A stretch of 18,715 nucleotides of DNA from Spirochaetaceae bacterium. Its GTDB lineage: Bacteria > Spirochaetota > Spirochaetia > Treponematales > Breznakiellaceae. A program made the translations under genes and the position numbers. Location: assembly GCA_031288215.1 (NCBI GenBank), contig JAITRV010000118.1, forward strand, positions 1-18,715, read 5' to 3'. The notes below the pieces were generated by a model. That model saw only the letters and a list, made by a program, of their open reading frames with translations, made no database searches and was not told the DNA's origin. This document shows, in pieces, positions 6,375-14,692 of this stretch. Numbering within the stretch: the stretch's first letter is position 1; each line of letters begins with the position of its first letter.

Positions 6375-6403
6375 TCGTGAAAGGCGGAGATGAGTATTAT
6401 AAT
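6375..6403 (+). promoter_or_regulatory. Probable promoter of the acsA operon
   Basis: A perfect -10, TATAAT, lies at 6398-6403. The hexamer 17 bp upstream, TCGTGA (6375-6380), matches the -35 consensus poorly (three of six), which suggests dependence on an activator. Transcription would begin near 6410, about 40 bases before the acsA start. Confidence 0.5.
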
Positions 6404-6405
6404 GC

Positions 6406-6425
6406 GAATGTACAATGAATGTACA
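6406..6425 (+). promoter_or_regulatory. Candidate operator: two GAATGTACA direct repeats
   Basis: GAATGTACA occurs at 6406-6414 and 6417-6425, 11 bp apart, about one helical turn. Each contains the palindrome TGTACA. The pair covers the likely transcription start, where a repressor would sit. The cognate protein is not identifiable. Confidence 0.4.
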
Positions 6426-6449
6426 CTATTTTTTTAGGAGGGTTAGGCT

Positions 6450-8345
6450 TTGAAGACACTGGATGACATCACTACCATTGAGCAAATGGAGGCTGACACC
6501 GCGAAACTCAAGCAGATAGCCTGTGACGTGTGTGCGGAAACCTGGGAGGATCGCAACAAAAATCAGACGCCCCACTGCAAGTTCGGGGAAGACGGGATTT
6601 GTTGTAAGAACTGCTCCATGGGCCCCTGCCGGATTACCGCCAAGGCGTCCCGGGGTATCTGCGGCGCGGACGCTCACGCTATCGCCGGGAGGAACTACCT
6701 GCGGACCATTGCCGCGGGGACCTCTTCCCACTCCGACCATGCCCGGGAAATCCTGCATGTACTCCGGAATACCAGTGCGGAAGGCAGCTACCATGTACGG
6801 GATGAGCAGAAGCTCATCAATCTCGCCCAGGAATGGGGGGTAGCCACCGAAGGCCGGGATATCTATGACATTGCCCACGACGTCGCCGATGTGGGGCTCA
6901 TGGAATTCGGAAAACCTGAAGGCTTCCAGCGGTTCATCAAACGGGCCCCCCCGGAACGCCAGAAGGTATGGCATGAGCAGGACATCGAACCCCGGGCCAT
7001 CGACCGGGAAGTGGTCACCTCCCTGCACATGACCCACATGGGGAACACCGCCGACCCCGAAGCCCTGGTGCGCCAGGGACTGCGGACCGGGCTCTCCAAC
7101 GGCTGGGGAGGCTCCATGATCGGCACCGAGATCACGGATATCCTCTTCGGTACCCCCACGGTGCGGACCACCGAAGGGAACCTGGGGGTTTTAGAGAAGG
7201 AAATGGTCAACATCGTGGTCCACGGCCACGACCCCGCCTTCTCGGAAATGGTAGTGACCGCCGCGGAAGTCAAGGAACTGGTGGATTACGCCAAGACCAA
7301 GGGCGCCAAGGGGATCAACATCGTCGGCCTCTGCTGTACCGCCAACGAAGTCGCCATGCGCCACGGGGTCAGAATGGCGGGCAACTTCCTCCAGCAGGAA
7401 AACGTCCTCCTTACCGGCGCGGTGGAGATGATGTGCGTAGACGTCCAGTGCATCTTCCCCGCCCTTGCCCCCCTTAGTGAATGTTTCCATACCAAGTTTG
7501 TAACGAGTTCTCCCATCGCCCGGATCCCCGGTTCCATTTATGTGGAATTTAAGACCGACACCGCCTTCGAGCAGGCCAAGGGATTGATAAAACTCGCCAT
7601 CGACAACTATCAGAACCGGGACGCCCAGAAGCTCTTCATCCCCGCAACCAAGCAAAACGCCATCGTAGGCTATCCCTGCGAACAGATCATCAAGCACCTG
7701 GACGGCGTTACCAACAGCCATGTGGACGAACTGGGCTCCTACCGTCCCGCCGTTGACGCCATTAAAGCCGGGGTCCTCCGGGGCGCCGTGGGCATCGTCG
7801 GCTGCAACAACCCCCGGGTCCGGCCCGACTATTCCCACTTCGAGATCATGAAGGAACTCCTGCGGAACGACGTGCTGATCGTGGCCACGGGCTGCGCGGC
7901 CCAGGTCGCCACCAAGGCGGGGCTCCTGGATAAGGAGGCGAAGTACCTCTGCGGCGCCGGCCTCAGACGGGTCTGCGAACTGGTGAACATTCCGCCGATT
8001 CTCCACATGGGAGCCTGTATCGACATCAGCCGGATTCTGCTGCTGGTGTCGGGGATAGCCCGGGACTGGGGCGTGGACAACACCCAGCTTCCCATCGTCG
8101 GCTGCGCCCCGGAATGGATGAGCGAGAAGGCGGTCTCCATCGCCAACTACGTCGTCTCCAGCGGCATCGACGTGTACCTGGGCATCGAACCCCAGGTCAA
8201 GGGCAGTTCCCAAATGATGGAACTCATCACCGAGGGAACCCGGAAGATCACCGGCGCGGGGTACATCATCAACAAGGATCCCCAGGACCTGGTGAAGAGT
8301 ATCCTGGACGGCATTGAGGCCAAGCGGGCCGCCTTGGGCATCTAG
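6450..8345 (+). CDS. acsA: CO dehydrogenase catalytic subunit of CODH/ACS
   Basis: A 631-residue Ni-Fe carbon monoxide dehydrogenase that reduces CO2 to CO for acetyl-CoA synthase. N-terminal cysteines fit the D-cluster (C43, C51) and B-cluster (C52, C55, C60, C71) in HCKFGEDGICCKNCSMGPC. C-cluster ligands are visible: H260 (VVHGHDP), C295/C296 (GLCCTANE), C334 (CVDVQCIFPA), C452 (IVGCNNPR), C482 (VATGCAAQ) and C523 (HMGACIDISR), with the likely proton-relay lysine K560 in PEWMSEKA. The start is TTG, chosen because AGGAGG begins 14 bases upstream in register and no ATG fits as well. Because cooC and acsB follow directly, this is the bifunctional-complex CODH, not a stand-alone CooS. The stop overlaps the RBS of cooC. 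Confidence 0.97.
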   Translation: MKTLDDITTIEQMEADTAKLKQIACDVCAETWEDRNKNQTPHCKFGEDGICCKNCSMGPCRITAKASRGICGADAHAIAGRNYLRTIAAGTSSHSDHAREILHVLRNTSAEGSYHVRDEQKLINLAQEWGVATEGRDIYDIAHDVADVGLMEFGKPEGFQRFIKRAPPERQKVWHEQDIEPRAIDREVVTSLHMTHMGNTADPEALVRQGLRTGLSNGWGGSMIGTEITDILFGTPTVRTTEGNLGVLEKEMVNIVVHGHDPAFSEMVVTAAEVKELVDYAKTKGAKGINIVGLCCTANEVAMRHGVRMAGNFLQQENVLLTGAVEMMCVDVQCIFPALAPLSECFHTKFVTSSPIARIPGSIYVEFKTDTAFEQAKGLIKLAIDNYQNRDAQKLFIPATKQNAIVGYPCEQIIKHLDGVTNSHVDELGSYRPAVDAIKAGVLRGAVGIVGCNNPRVRPDYSHFEIMKELLRNDVLIVATGCAAQVATKAGLLDKEAKYLCGAGLRRVCELVNIPPILHMGACIDISRILLLVSGIARDWGVDNTQLPIVGCAPEWMSEKAVSIANYVVSSGIDVYLGIEPQVKGSSQMMELITEGTRKITGAGYIINKDPQDLVKSILDGIEAKRAALGI

Positions 8346-8353
8346 GAGTTTTC

Positions 8354-9127
8354 ATGAAGATCGCAATCACCGGAAAAGGCGGAGTAGGAAAAACAACCCT
8401 TGCGGCCGTACTAGCCCGGCTTTATGCCGCGGAGGGCCGGAAGGTGCTTGCGGTTGACGTGGACCCCGACGCGAATCTTGGGCTTGCGTTAGGCTTTACC
8501 GAGGAGGAACTCGGAGCAATCACCCCGATTTCCAAGATGAGCGAACTCATCGCCGAACGGACCGGGACCACCAAGGAAAGCTACGGAAAATTCTTTAAGA
8601 TCAACCCCCAGGTGGACGATATACCGGACCGGTTCGCCAAAGAGAAAAACGGCGTGAAATTCCTCATCATGGGTACGGTGGAAACCGGCGGTTCCGGGTG
8701 TGTGTGTCCGGAACACGTGATGGTCAAGCGGGTCATCTCCCATCTGGTCATCGGCCGGGATGAGGTGGTGATCATGGACATGGAAGCGGGGCTTGAACAT
8801 CTCGGCCGGGGAACTGCCGGCATGGTGGACCGGTTTATTACGGTGATTGAGCCGGGGGCCCGGAGCATCCAGACCTACCAGATGGTCAAGTCCCTTGCCG
8901 CCGATCTCGGGGTTAAGAAGGTCTGTGTGGTAGCCAACAAGGTGCGCGGCTCGGAGGATGAGGAATTCCTCAAGAGCCGCATACCCCGGGAGGATCTCTT
9001 TGGCTTTATCGCCTACAACGATGAGGTGATCCGCGCCGACCGGATGGGGGTGTCCCCCTTTGATACGAGCCCGCGGGCCCGGGAAGAGATCATGAAGATC
9101 AAAGAGCGTATTGATCGTTCTACATAA
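8354..9127 (+). CDS. cooC: CODH nickel-insertion ATPase CooC/AcsF
   Basis: A 257-residue MinD/SIMIBI-class P-loop ATPase that matures the CODH C-cluster (and possibly the ACS A-cluster) by delivering nickel. It starts MKIAITGKGGVGKTT, a deviant Walker A typical of the family, followed by the VDVDPDANLG switch region. The CxC motif C116-V-C118 (GSGCVCPEH) fits the metal-binding, dimer-bridging pair of CooC. MDMEAGLEHLGRGT and VANKVRG complete the nucleotide site. The ATG is preceded by AGGAG (8344-8348), which overlaps the acsA stop, so the two are translationally linked. Its position between acsA and acsB supports a role in assembling this complex. The name acsF is also used for such genes. 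Confidence 0.93.
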   Translation: MKIAITGKGGVGKTTLAAVLARLYAAEGRKVLAVDVDPDANLGLALGFTEEELGAITPISKMSELIAERTGTTKESYGKFFKINPQVDDIPDRFAKEKNGVKFLIMGTVETGGSGCVCPEHVMVKRVISHLVIGRDEVVIMDMEAGLEHLGRGTAGMVDRFITVIEPGARSIQTYQMVKSLAADLGVKKVCVVANKVRGSEDEEFLKSRIPREDLFGFIAYNDEVIRADRMGVSPFDTSPRAREEIMKIKERIDRST

Positions 9128-9149
9128 AACTGAAGGAGAGGTTCCCAAT

Positions 9150-11294
9150 ATGAAGTTGCTTTTTAACAGAGTTTTTGACGGTGCCGATGAGATGCTCAGC
9201 ATCGCCGAGAAAGAACTTGAAAAAACCGTCGCGGAACTCGGCGAGGCCGCGCCGCTCGTGATGCCGAATACCGCGTATTTCCTTGCCAATCATCTTACCT
9301 ATCTCACCAAGAAGGTGACCACCGTGGGAGAACTCAAGGCCTGTTTCCCCGAGGTAAAGGCCTCCTGGGAACCCCGGGAGCAGAAGCTGGGAGATGTTTT
9401 CAAAACCGGTTTCGGCACCGTCCTTGCGGCGGAGGTTATCGAAGCCTGTAAATACGCCCGGAGCCCCACCCCCTACGGCGAAGGGGAGAACCGGGAATAC
9501 TGGGGCCACATGTCCGACGCCGAGGTCCGGGAACTGGGGGTGCCCCTGGTAACCGGCGATATTCCCGGCTTCGTGGTCATCATCGGGCCCGCCCCCTCGG
9601 ACGAAGAGGCGGTGGAGCTGATCAAGGGCTATCAGTCCCGGGCGATCTTCGTCTTCCTCATCGGGGGAATCATCGATCAGGCCAAGCGGATGAAGATCAA
9701 CATGAACTTTTCCGTCCGCGTGGTGCCCGTGGGACCGGACATCTGGTCCGTGGCCCATATCATCTCCGTGGTAAACCGGGCCGCCATGATCTTCGGCGCG
9801 GTCCAGCCCGGGGACCGGGAAGGCTTCGATCACTACACCTTCCACCGGATCCGGGCCTTCGTCAACGCCTTTGATCCCGTGGCGGACATCGTGGTGGCCT
9901 GCGGCGGCGGCGCTATCGCCATGGGCTTCCCGGTTATCACCAACGATACCAAGGATATGTGGCCCGTCCCCAAGAGCCTCATCATCCAGGAGAACACCAA
10001 GGACTTCATCGAGACTTCCCTGGAAGCCCGGGACATCAAGATCAAGGTGACCAAGATCGACATCCCCGTGGCCTTCTCCAACTCCTTCGAGGGGGAGATC
10101 ATCCGCCGTGCCGATATGCAGGTGGACATCGACGGGTCCCGGCTGGACTGCTTCGAATGGGTCCGCACCCTGGACGCCAGCGAGGTGGAGGATCACCGCA
10201 TCGAACTCTTCGGCCCGGATATCGACTCCGTGGAAGTGGGGAGCCGCTTCCCCATGGGCTACATCGTGGAAGTCTCCGGAAAGAACATGCAGACCGACTT
10301 TGAACCGGTCTTTGAACGGAAGTTCCATAACTTCCTCAACTGTATTGAAGGGGTCATGCACACCGGCCAGCGGGACCTTATCCGCATCCGGGTCGGCAAG
10401 ACCGCCTTTGAGGCGGGCTTCCGGGCGAAACACATCGGGGAAGTCCTCTACGCCAAGGTCAAGAGCGATTACGAGGCGGTGGTGGACAAGTGCCAGGTGA
10501 AGATCTACACCGAACCGGCAAAACTCAAAGAACTGCGGGCCGAGGTAAACAAGATCTACGAAAAGCGGGACGAGCGGCTCAAATCCCTCACCGACGAGAG
10601 CGTGGAGGTCTTCTACAACTGCATCCTCTGTCAGTCCTTCTCCCCCGCCCACGTCTGCGTGGTTACCCCGGAACGGCTGGGGCTCTGCGGCGCCGTGTCC
10701 TGGCTGGATGCCAAGGCCACCAACGAGCTGGACCCCAACGGGCCCTGCCAGATCGTGACCAAGGAACGGGTGATCGACGAGCAGCTCGGCATCTGGGAAG
10801 ACGTCAACGAGGCGGTGAACAGCGCCTCCCACGGTTCCCTCCAGCAGGTTACCCTGTACTCCATCATGCAGGACCCCATGACCAGTTGCGGTTGTTTTGA
10901 GTGTATCTGCGGCGTCGAGCCCACCACCAACGGCGTGGTGATCGTCAACCGGGAACACACGGGGATGACCCCCCTGGGGATGACCTTCTCGGAAATGGCC
11001 TCCATGACCGGCGGCGGGGTGCAGACCCCGGGCTTCATGGGCCACGGCAAGCAGTTCATTTCCTCCAAGAAGTTCATGGCCGCCGAAGGGGGTCCCGCCC
11101 GGATCGTGTGGATGCCCAAGGCCCTGAAGGAATTCGTGGGGAAACGGCTGAACGCGACGGCGAAGGAACTCTACGGTATCGAGGACTATGCCTCCAGGAT
11201 CGCCGACGAGACCGTCACCGAAGACGCCGAAGGCCTGGTGGACTTTCTCACCAAGCAGGAACATCCGGTTTTACAACTGGAACCCCTGCTCTAA
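9150..11294 (+). CDS. acsB: Acetyl-CoA synthase (CODH/ACS alpha subunit)
   Basis: A 714-residue enzyme that condenses CO, the methyl group from the corrinoid protein and CoA into acetyl-CoA. Six A-cluster cysteines are present as C491, C494, C503 and C513 (NCILCQSFSPAHVCV...LGLCGAVSW) and C580 and C582 (TSCGCFECICG). Their spacing (3, 9, 10, 67, 2) equals that of the Moorella enzyme C506-C597 as I recall it. The N-terminal part is the bacterial CO-channel and CODH-contact domain that archaeal forms lack, so this is the full bacterial type. The ATG at 9150 has AAGGAG 11 bases upstream; a frame extension upstream into cooC is not needed. It lies 22 bp after cooC, in the same operon. Confidence 0.97.
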   Translation: MKLLFNRVFDGADEMLSIAEKELEKTVAELGEAAPLVMPNTAYFLANHLTYLTKKVTTVGELKACFPEVKASWEPREQKLGDVFKTGFGTVLAAEVIEACKYARSPTPYGEGENREYWGHMSDAEVRELGVPLVTGDIPGFVVIIGPAPSDEEAVELIKGYQSRAIFVFLIGGIIDQAKRMKINMNFSVRVVPVGPDIWSVAHIISVVNRAAMIFGAVQPGDREGFDHYTFHRIRAFVNAFDPVADIVVACGGGAIAMGFPVITNDTKDMWPVPKSLIIQENTKDFIETSLEARDIKIKVTKIDIPVAFSNSFEGEIIRRADMQVDIDGSRLDCFEWVRTLDASEVEDHRIELFGPDIDSVEVGSRFPMGYIVEVSGKNMQTDFEPVFERKFHNFLNCIEGVMHTGQRDLIRIRVGKTAFEAGFRAKHIGEVLYAKVKSDYEAVVDKCQVKIYTEPAKLKELRAEVNKIYEKRDERLKSLTDESVEVFYNCILCQSFSPAHVCVVTPERLGLCGAVSWLDAKATNELDPNGPCQIVTKERVIDEQLGIWEDVNEAVNSASHGSLQQVTLYSIMQDPMTSCGCFECICGVEPTTNGVVIVNREHTGMTPLGMTFSEMASMTGGGVQTPGFMGHGKQFISSKKFMAAEGGPARIVWMPKALKEFVGKRLNATAKELYGIEDYASRIADETVTEDAEGLVDFLTKQEHPVLQLEPLL

Positions 11295-11315
11295 GGCGCG
11301 GGAAACCGGCGGACA

Positions 11316-11399
11316 GGCGCGCCGTTGCGGAGACGGCGCGCCCCTTCCCGGCGGTCAGCGCCGGAGGGATCCCGTGCACCCGTGGGGGCATTCCTCCGG
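11316..11399 (+). promoter_or_regulatory. Two intercistronic hairpins between acsB and acsD
   Basis: GGCGCGCCGT (11316-11325) pairs perfectly with ACGGCGCGCC (11333-11342) around a 7-base loop. A second stem, CCGGAGG (11361-11367) with CCTCCGG (11393-11399), encloses an inner hairpin. No T-tract follows either stem, so these look like mRNA-stability or processing structures rather than intrinsic terminators. They sit in the only sizeable gap (178 bp) within the acsA-acsC run. Confidence 0.5.
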
Positions 11400-11418
11400 T
11401 CCTTATGTTGTGCTGAAT

Positions 11419-11434
11419 GGTACCTTAGGTATCC
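11419..11434. promoter_or_regulatory. Imperfect 16 bp palindrome upstream of acsD
   Basis: GGTACCTTAGGTATCC has near-complete dyad symmetry and ends 38 bases before acsD. It may be a binding site or a small hairpin. I see no convincing -10/-35 pair beside it. Confidence 0.25.
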
Positions 11435-11472
11435 GGAAAAACATATTTTACTGAATGAAGGAGAGGATCACT

Positions 11473-12417
11473 ATGCCATTTAAAAGCGTACCGCAGAAAT
11501 TTACCGCGTCGATTAAAGAGGTGGTAATAGGTACGGGAGACGCCGCCATTACCCTGGGCGGTGAGAACGTACTTCCCCTGTATTCCTTTGACGGACCCAT
11601 CAAGAATCCGCCCAAGGTAGGGGTCGAGGTCTCCGATCTCGGACCGGACCGGAGTATTCCGGGAATCGCTGAATTCTACCAAGGGGCGCAGACCATCCCC
11701 GAGGTGGCCAAAAAGGCCTGCCAGATGCCCGGCGCGAGTTTCATCGCCCTGAACCTGGAAAGCGCCGACCCCAACGGAGCGGACAAACCCATTGAGGACT
11801 GCGTGGCCCTCTGTAAGGAAGTCGCCGAGGCGGTTACCCTGCCCCTGGTGATTCAGGGCAGCAAGAACGTGGAAAAGGACAGCCAGCTCTTCTCGAAGAT
11901 CGCCGAAGCCCTCCAGGGCAAGAACGTGCTCCTCCTTTCCGCCAAGGAAGACAACTACAAAGCCATCGCGGTGGCGGCGATTCAGGCCTACAACCAGAAG
12001 ATCGGCGCGGAATCCGCGGTGGACATCAACCTGGCGAAACAGCTCAACGTGGTGATCTCCCAGTTGGGCATCGAACTGGACAACGTGGTGATGAACAACG
12101 GTTCAGCGGCGGCGGGGTACGGCTATGAATATATCGCCTCCACCCTGGACCGGGTGAAAGCCGCGGCCCTCGCCCAGAATGACGTGAAGCTGCAAACGCC
12201 GATCCTGACGCCGGTGTCGGAGCAGGCCTGGTCCGTCGGGGAGTCTCAGAAAGCTGAGAGCGATGCTCCCGCCGGCTGGGGTCCCCAGGAAGACCGGGGG
12301 ATCAACATGGAAGTCGTTACGGCGATTGCGAACATTGCCTCGGGGTCAAACGCGGTCATATTACGGCATCCCGTTTCAGTGGCTACCGTCTCAAAATTTG
12401 TCGCCAATATCATATAA
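11473..12417 (+). CDS. acsD: Corrinoid iron-sulfur protein, small subunit
   Basis: The 314-residue TIM-barrel subunit of the corrinoid iron-sulfur protein (CoFeSP), which carries the methyl group from AcsE to AcsB. Family signatures include ITLGGENVLPLYSFDG near the N-terminus, VGVEVSDLGPD, LNLESADPNGADKP, VDINLAKQLNVVISQLG, MNNGSAAAGYGYEYIAST, then PAGWGPQEDRGINMEVVTAI and ILRHPVSVATV. There is no metal cluster here; the barrel end contacts the cobalamin bound by the large subunit. The ATG at 11473 is preceded by AAGGAG nine bases upstream, in nearly the same layout as acsB. The in-frame ATG at 11455 precedes that ribosome site and is rejected. A long-range extension is not supported. It lies 26 bp before acsC, as expected for a heterodimer. 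Confidence 0.95.
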   Translation: MPFKSVPQKFTASIKEVVIGTGDAAITLGGENVLPLYSFDGPIKNPPKVGVEVSDLGPDRSIPGIAEFYQGAQTIPEVAKKACQMPGASFIALNLESADPNGADKPIEDCVALCKEVAEAVTLPLVIQGSKNVEKDSQLFSKIAEALQGKNVLLLSAKEDNYKAIAVAAIQAYNQKIGAESAVDINLAKQLNVVISQLGIELDNVVMNNGSAAAGYGYEYIASTLDRVKAAALAQNDVKLQTPILTPVSEQAWSVGESQKAESDAPAGWGPQEDRGINMEVVTAIANIASGSNAVILRHPVSVATVSKFVANII

Positions 12418-12443
12418 GCCGGTTACGGAGAAAGGAGTAAAAT

Positions 12444-13778
12444 ATGGCACTAAAAGGACTGGATATATTTAAGCTGAGCCCTAAGACAAACTGCAAAGAA
12501 TGCGGCAACCCCACCTGCATGGCCTTCGCCATGAAGGTCGCCCAGGGAGCCATTGGCCTGGACAAATGCCCCCACATGTCCGCCGACGCCCTGGAGAAAC
12601 TGGGCGAAGCCACCGCGCCGCCCATGAAGACCATCAAGATAGGCTCCGGCGAAGCGGAATACACCCTGGGAGGGGAAACGGTCCTCTTCAGGCATGAGAA
12701 GACCTTTGTTTCCAAGAGCCTCTACGGCGTCACCGTATGCCCCGGGTGCGCGGATACGGTCCTGCCGGAAATCAAGACCGTCGATTACGTGCGGATCGGG
12801 GAACGGATGTTTGTGGAACTGGTCAACGTGGAGTATGCCGGGGACAAGGACCAATTCATCGACACGGTCAAGAAGGCCCAGGGACTGGGGCGTACCCTGA
12901 TCCTGGAGGTTTCCGATCCCGCGGCGGCGGCGGCGGCCCTGGAACTCACCAAGGACGGCAAGCCGGTCCTCAACGGGGCCAACGAGTCCAACTTTAAGGA
13001 GATGAGCGCCCTGGCGGTGAAATTCGGCGTGGTCCTCGGGGTAAGCGGCAAGAGCCTGGACAGCCTCTACGATACCGTGGCGGCCATCGAAGGCCTGGGA
13101 AACAAGAACCTGGTCATCGACGTGGGGTCCGCGTCCATAAAGGACGCCTTCGCCAACGCGGTGCAGATCCGGCGGGCGGCCCTCAAGGACCAGGACCGCA
13201 GCTTCGGCTATCCCTCCATCGTGAACCTGGCGAAACTCGCCCCGAATGACACGGTGCTTCAGAGCGCCCTGGCGTCCCTTTTCACCATGAAGTACGGGTC
13301 CATCATCATCATGAGCGGCATGAGCTATGCCCAGGCCCTGCCCCTCTACGGGCTGCGGCAGAACATCTTCACCGACCCCCAGAAGCCGATGAAGGTCGAG
13401 CCGGGGATCTACCCCCTCAACGGCGCGGACGAAAATTCGGTATGCGCCACCACCGTGGACTTCGCCCTCTCCTACTTCGTCGTTTCCGGGGAACTGGAGC
13501 GGTCCGGGGTGCCGGTAAACCTCCTGATTTCCGACGCCGGCGGCTATTCCGTCCTGACCGCCTGGGCCGCCGGCAAGCTGTCGGCCAGCTCGGTGGCGAA
13601 GTTCATCAAGGAAGCGAATATCGAAGAGAAGATCAAGAACCGCAACCTCATCATTCCCGGTAAGGTGGCGGTCCTCAAGGGCGAACTCGAAGAGAGCTTG
13701 CCCGGGTGGAAGATCATCGTGGGGACCAACGAAGCGGTCGCCGTGGTCAAATTCCTGAAAGAGCTCAAGGTTTCCTAA
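12444..13778 (+). CDS. acsC: Corrinoid iron-sulfur protein, large subunit
   Basis: The 444-residue subunit that binds the [4Fe-4S] cluster and the cobamide of CoFeSP. The N-terminal cluster motif is C17, C20, C25 and C42 (NCKECGNPTCMAFAM...DKC), the standard AcsC spacing; this cluster feeds the electron for reactivation by AcsV. A central TIM-barrel region follows. The C-terminal ~110 residues (LLISDAGGYSVLTAWAAGKL to the end) correspond to the Rossmann-like cobalamin-binding domain with the 'base-off' cofactor. AGGAG lies six bases upstream of the ATG. Length is normal. A hairpin with a T-run begins 12 bases past the stop, so the acsA-acsC transcript probably ends here and acsE is a separate unit. 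Confidence 0.96.
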   Translation: MALKGLDIFKLSPKTNCKECGNPTCMAFAMKVAQGAIGLDKCPHMSADALEKLGEATAPPMKTIKIGSGEAEYTLGGETVLFRHEKTFVSKSLYGVTVCPGCADTVLPEIKTVDYVRIGERMFVELVNVEYAGDKDQFIDTVKKAQGLGRTLILEVSDPAAAAAALELTKDGKPVLNGANESNFKEMSALAVKFGVVLGVSGKSLDSLYDTVAAIEGLGNKNLVIDVGSASIKDAFANAVQIRRAALKDQDRSFGYPSIVNLAKLAPNDTVLQSALASLFTMKYGSIIIMSGMSYAQALPLYGLRQNIFTDPQKPMKVEPGIYPLNGADENSVCATTVDFALSYFVVSGELERSGVPVNLLISDAGGYSVLTAWAAGKLSASSVAKFIKEANIEEKIKNRNLIIPGKVAVLKGELEESLPGWKIIVGTNEAVAVVKFLKELKVS

Positions 13779-13790
13779 GTGCGGGTATTG

Positions 13791-13823
13791 AAAATCCCGG
13801 CCCGGTGAGGGGCGGGATTTTTT
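13791..13823 (+). terminator. Intrinsic terminator after acsC
   Basis: AAAATCCCG (13791-13799) pairs with CGGGATTTT (13813-13821). The stem continues as CCC/GGG with one bulged G, closes in a short loop, and runs into TTTTTT. It ends the acsA-cooC-acsB-acsD-acsC unit, at least in part. Confidence 0.85.
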
Positions 13824-13857
13824 GATACATATACCAGTGTACTATTTTTTTAAGGGA
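13822..13857 (+). promoter_or_regulatory. acsE leader with TGTAC/T-tract box shared with acsA
   Basis: Just after the terminator, TTGATA (13822-13827) could serve as a -35, but no clear -10 stands at the right distance; TACTAT (13840-13845) is the nearest. GTGTACTATTTTTTTAAGG here (13838-13856) closely resembles GTACACTATTTTTTTAGG before acsA (6421-6438). Both sit directly upstream of the ribosome site, suggesting one shared control element. Confidence 0.35.
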
Positions 13858-13865
13858 GATTAATT

Positions 13866-14651
13866 ATGGCTAAGTTTATAACCATTGGTGAGCGCATTCA
13901 CTGTATTTCGCCGGTGATCCGTGAGGCGATGGAGAAGCGTGATCCGGCGCCCATTCTGAAACGGGGGAAAGAGCAGCTTGAAGCGGGGGCCACTTACCTC
14001 GACGTGAATATCGGTCCCGCGGAGAAAACCGGCGTAGAACTCATGAAGTGGGCGGTGCAGCTGCTTCAGGGCGAGTTTGACAATGTTCCCCTTTCCCTGG
14101 ATACGGCGAACAAAGCGGCCATAGAAGCGGGCATTTCGGTGTACAACCGCGCCAAGGGGAAACCCATCGTCAATTCCGCCGACGCGGGGGACAGGATTTC
14201 CTACATCGACCTTGCCGCGGCCAATGACGCCATTGTCATCGCCCTCTGCGCCAAACAAGGGGTGCCGTCGAATAACGATGAGCGGATGACCTACTGCCAG
14301 GAGATGCTCGAACACGGCCTGGGCCTGGGGATGGAAGCCACGGATATATGGTTTGACCCCCTCTACCTGGTTATCAAAGGCATGCAGGACAAGCAGGTGG
14401 AAATGCTCGAATTCATCCGCCAGCTCAAGGATATGGGCTTCAATTCTTCCGGCGGGCTTTCCAATGTCTCCAACATGATGCCCAAACATATCCGGCCGAT
14501 CATGGATTCGGTCATGATGGCGATGTCAATCCAGTGCGGCCTTACCTCCGCTATCGTCAATCCCTGCGATCAGCGGCTCATGGAGACCATCAAGTCCGCG
14601 GACATCATCATGAACGAGACCCTCTACGCGGATTCTTACCTGGAACTCTAG
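13866..14651 (+). CDS. acsE: Methyltetrahydrofolate:corrinoid/iron-sulfur protein methyltransferase
   Basis: A 261-residue TIM-barrel enzyme (262 in Moorella) that moves the methyl group of 5-methyl-THF to Co(I) of CoFeSP. Pterin-binding motifs are present: TIGERIHCISPVI near the start, YLDVNIGP (44-51), SLDTAN with D79, IVNSADAGD with N103, WFDPLYL with D164, and GLSNVSN with N200 and N203. The last asparagine motif corresponds to the Asn that contacts N5 of the folate in MeTr. The C-terminal ...IMNETLYADSYLEL matches the family. AAGGGAG lies eight bases upstream of the ATG. It is separated from acsC by a terminator and has its own leader and its own downstream terminator, so it is probably monocistronic. 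Confidence 0.96.
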   Translation: MAKFITIGERIHCISPVIREAMEKRDPAPILKRGKEQLEAGATYLDVNIGPAEKTGVELMKWAVQLLQGEFDNVPLSLDTANKAAIEAGISVYNRAKGKPIVNSADAGDRISYIDLAAANDAIVIALCAKQGVPSNNDERMTYCQEMLEHGLGLGMEATDIWFDPLYLVIKGMQDKQVEMLEFIRQLKDMGFNSSGGLSNVSNMMPKHIRPIMDSVMMAMSIQCGLTSAIVNPCDQRLMETIKSADIIMNETLYADSYLEL

Positions 14652-14692
14652 CCTCCTGCCGCGTTTCGCTCATAAAAAGGACATGGTACAGC

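Noticed and set aside
6450..8345. Stand-alone CooS of an energy-converting CO-oxidising system
   Set aside because: No hydrogenase or CooF gene is nearby, and cooC, acsB, acsD and acsC follow in one run, so it is the CODH of CODH/ACS.
9120..11264. 714-codon minus-strand ORF opposite acsB
   Set aside because: Antisense shadow with low-complexity Gly/His/Asp content; acsB on the plus strand is certain.
11455..11472. Upstream ATG for acsD at 11455
   Set aside because: This ATG precedes the AAGGAG that fits the ATG at 11473, and family alignment begins at the latter.
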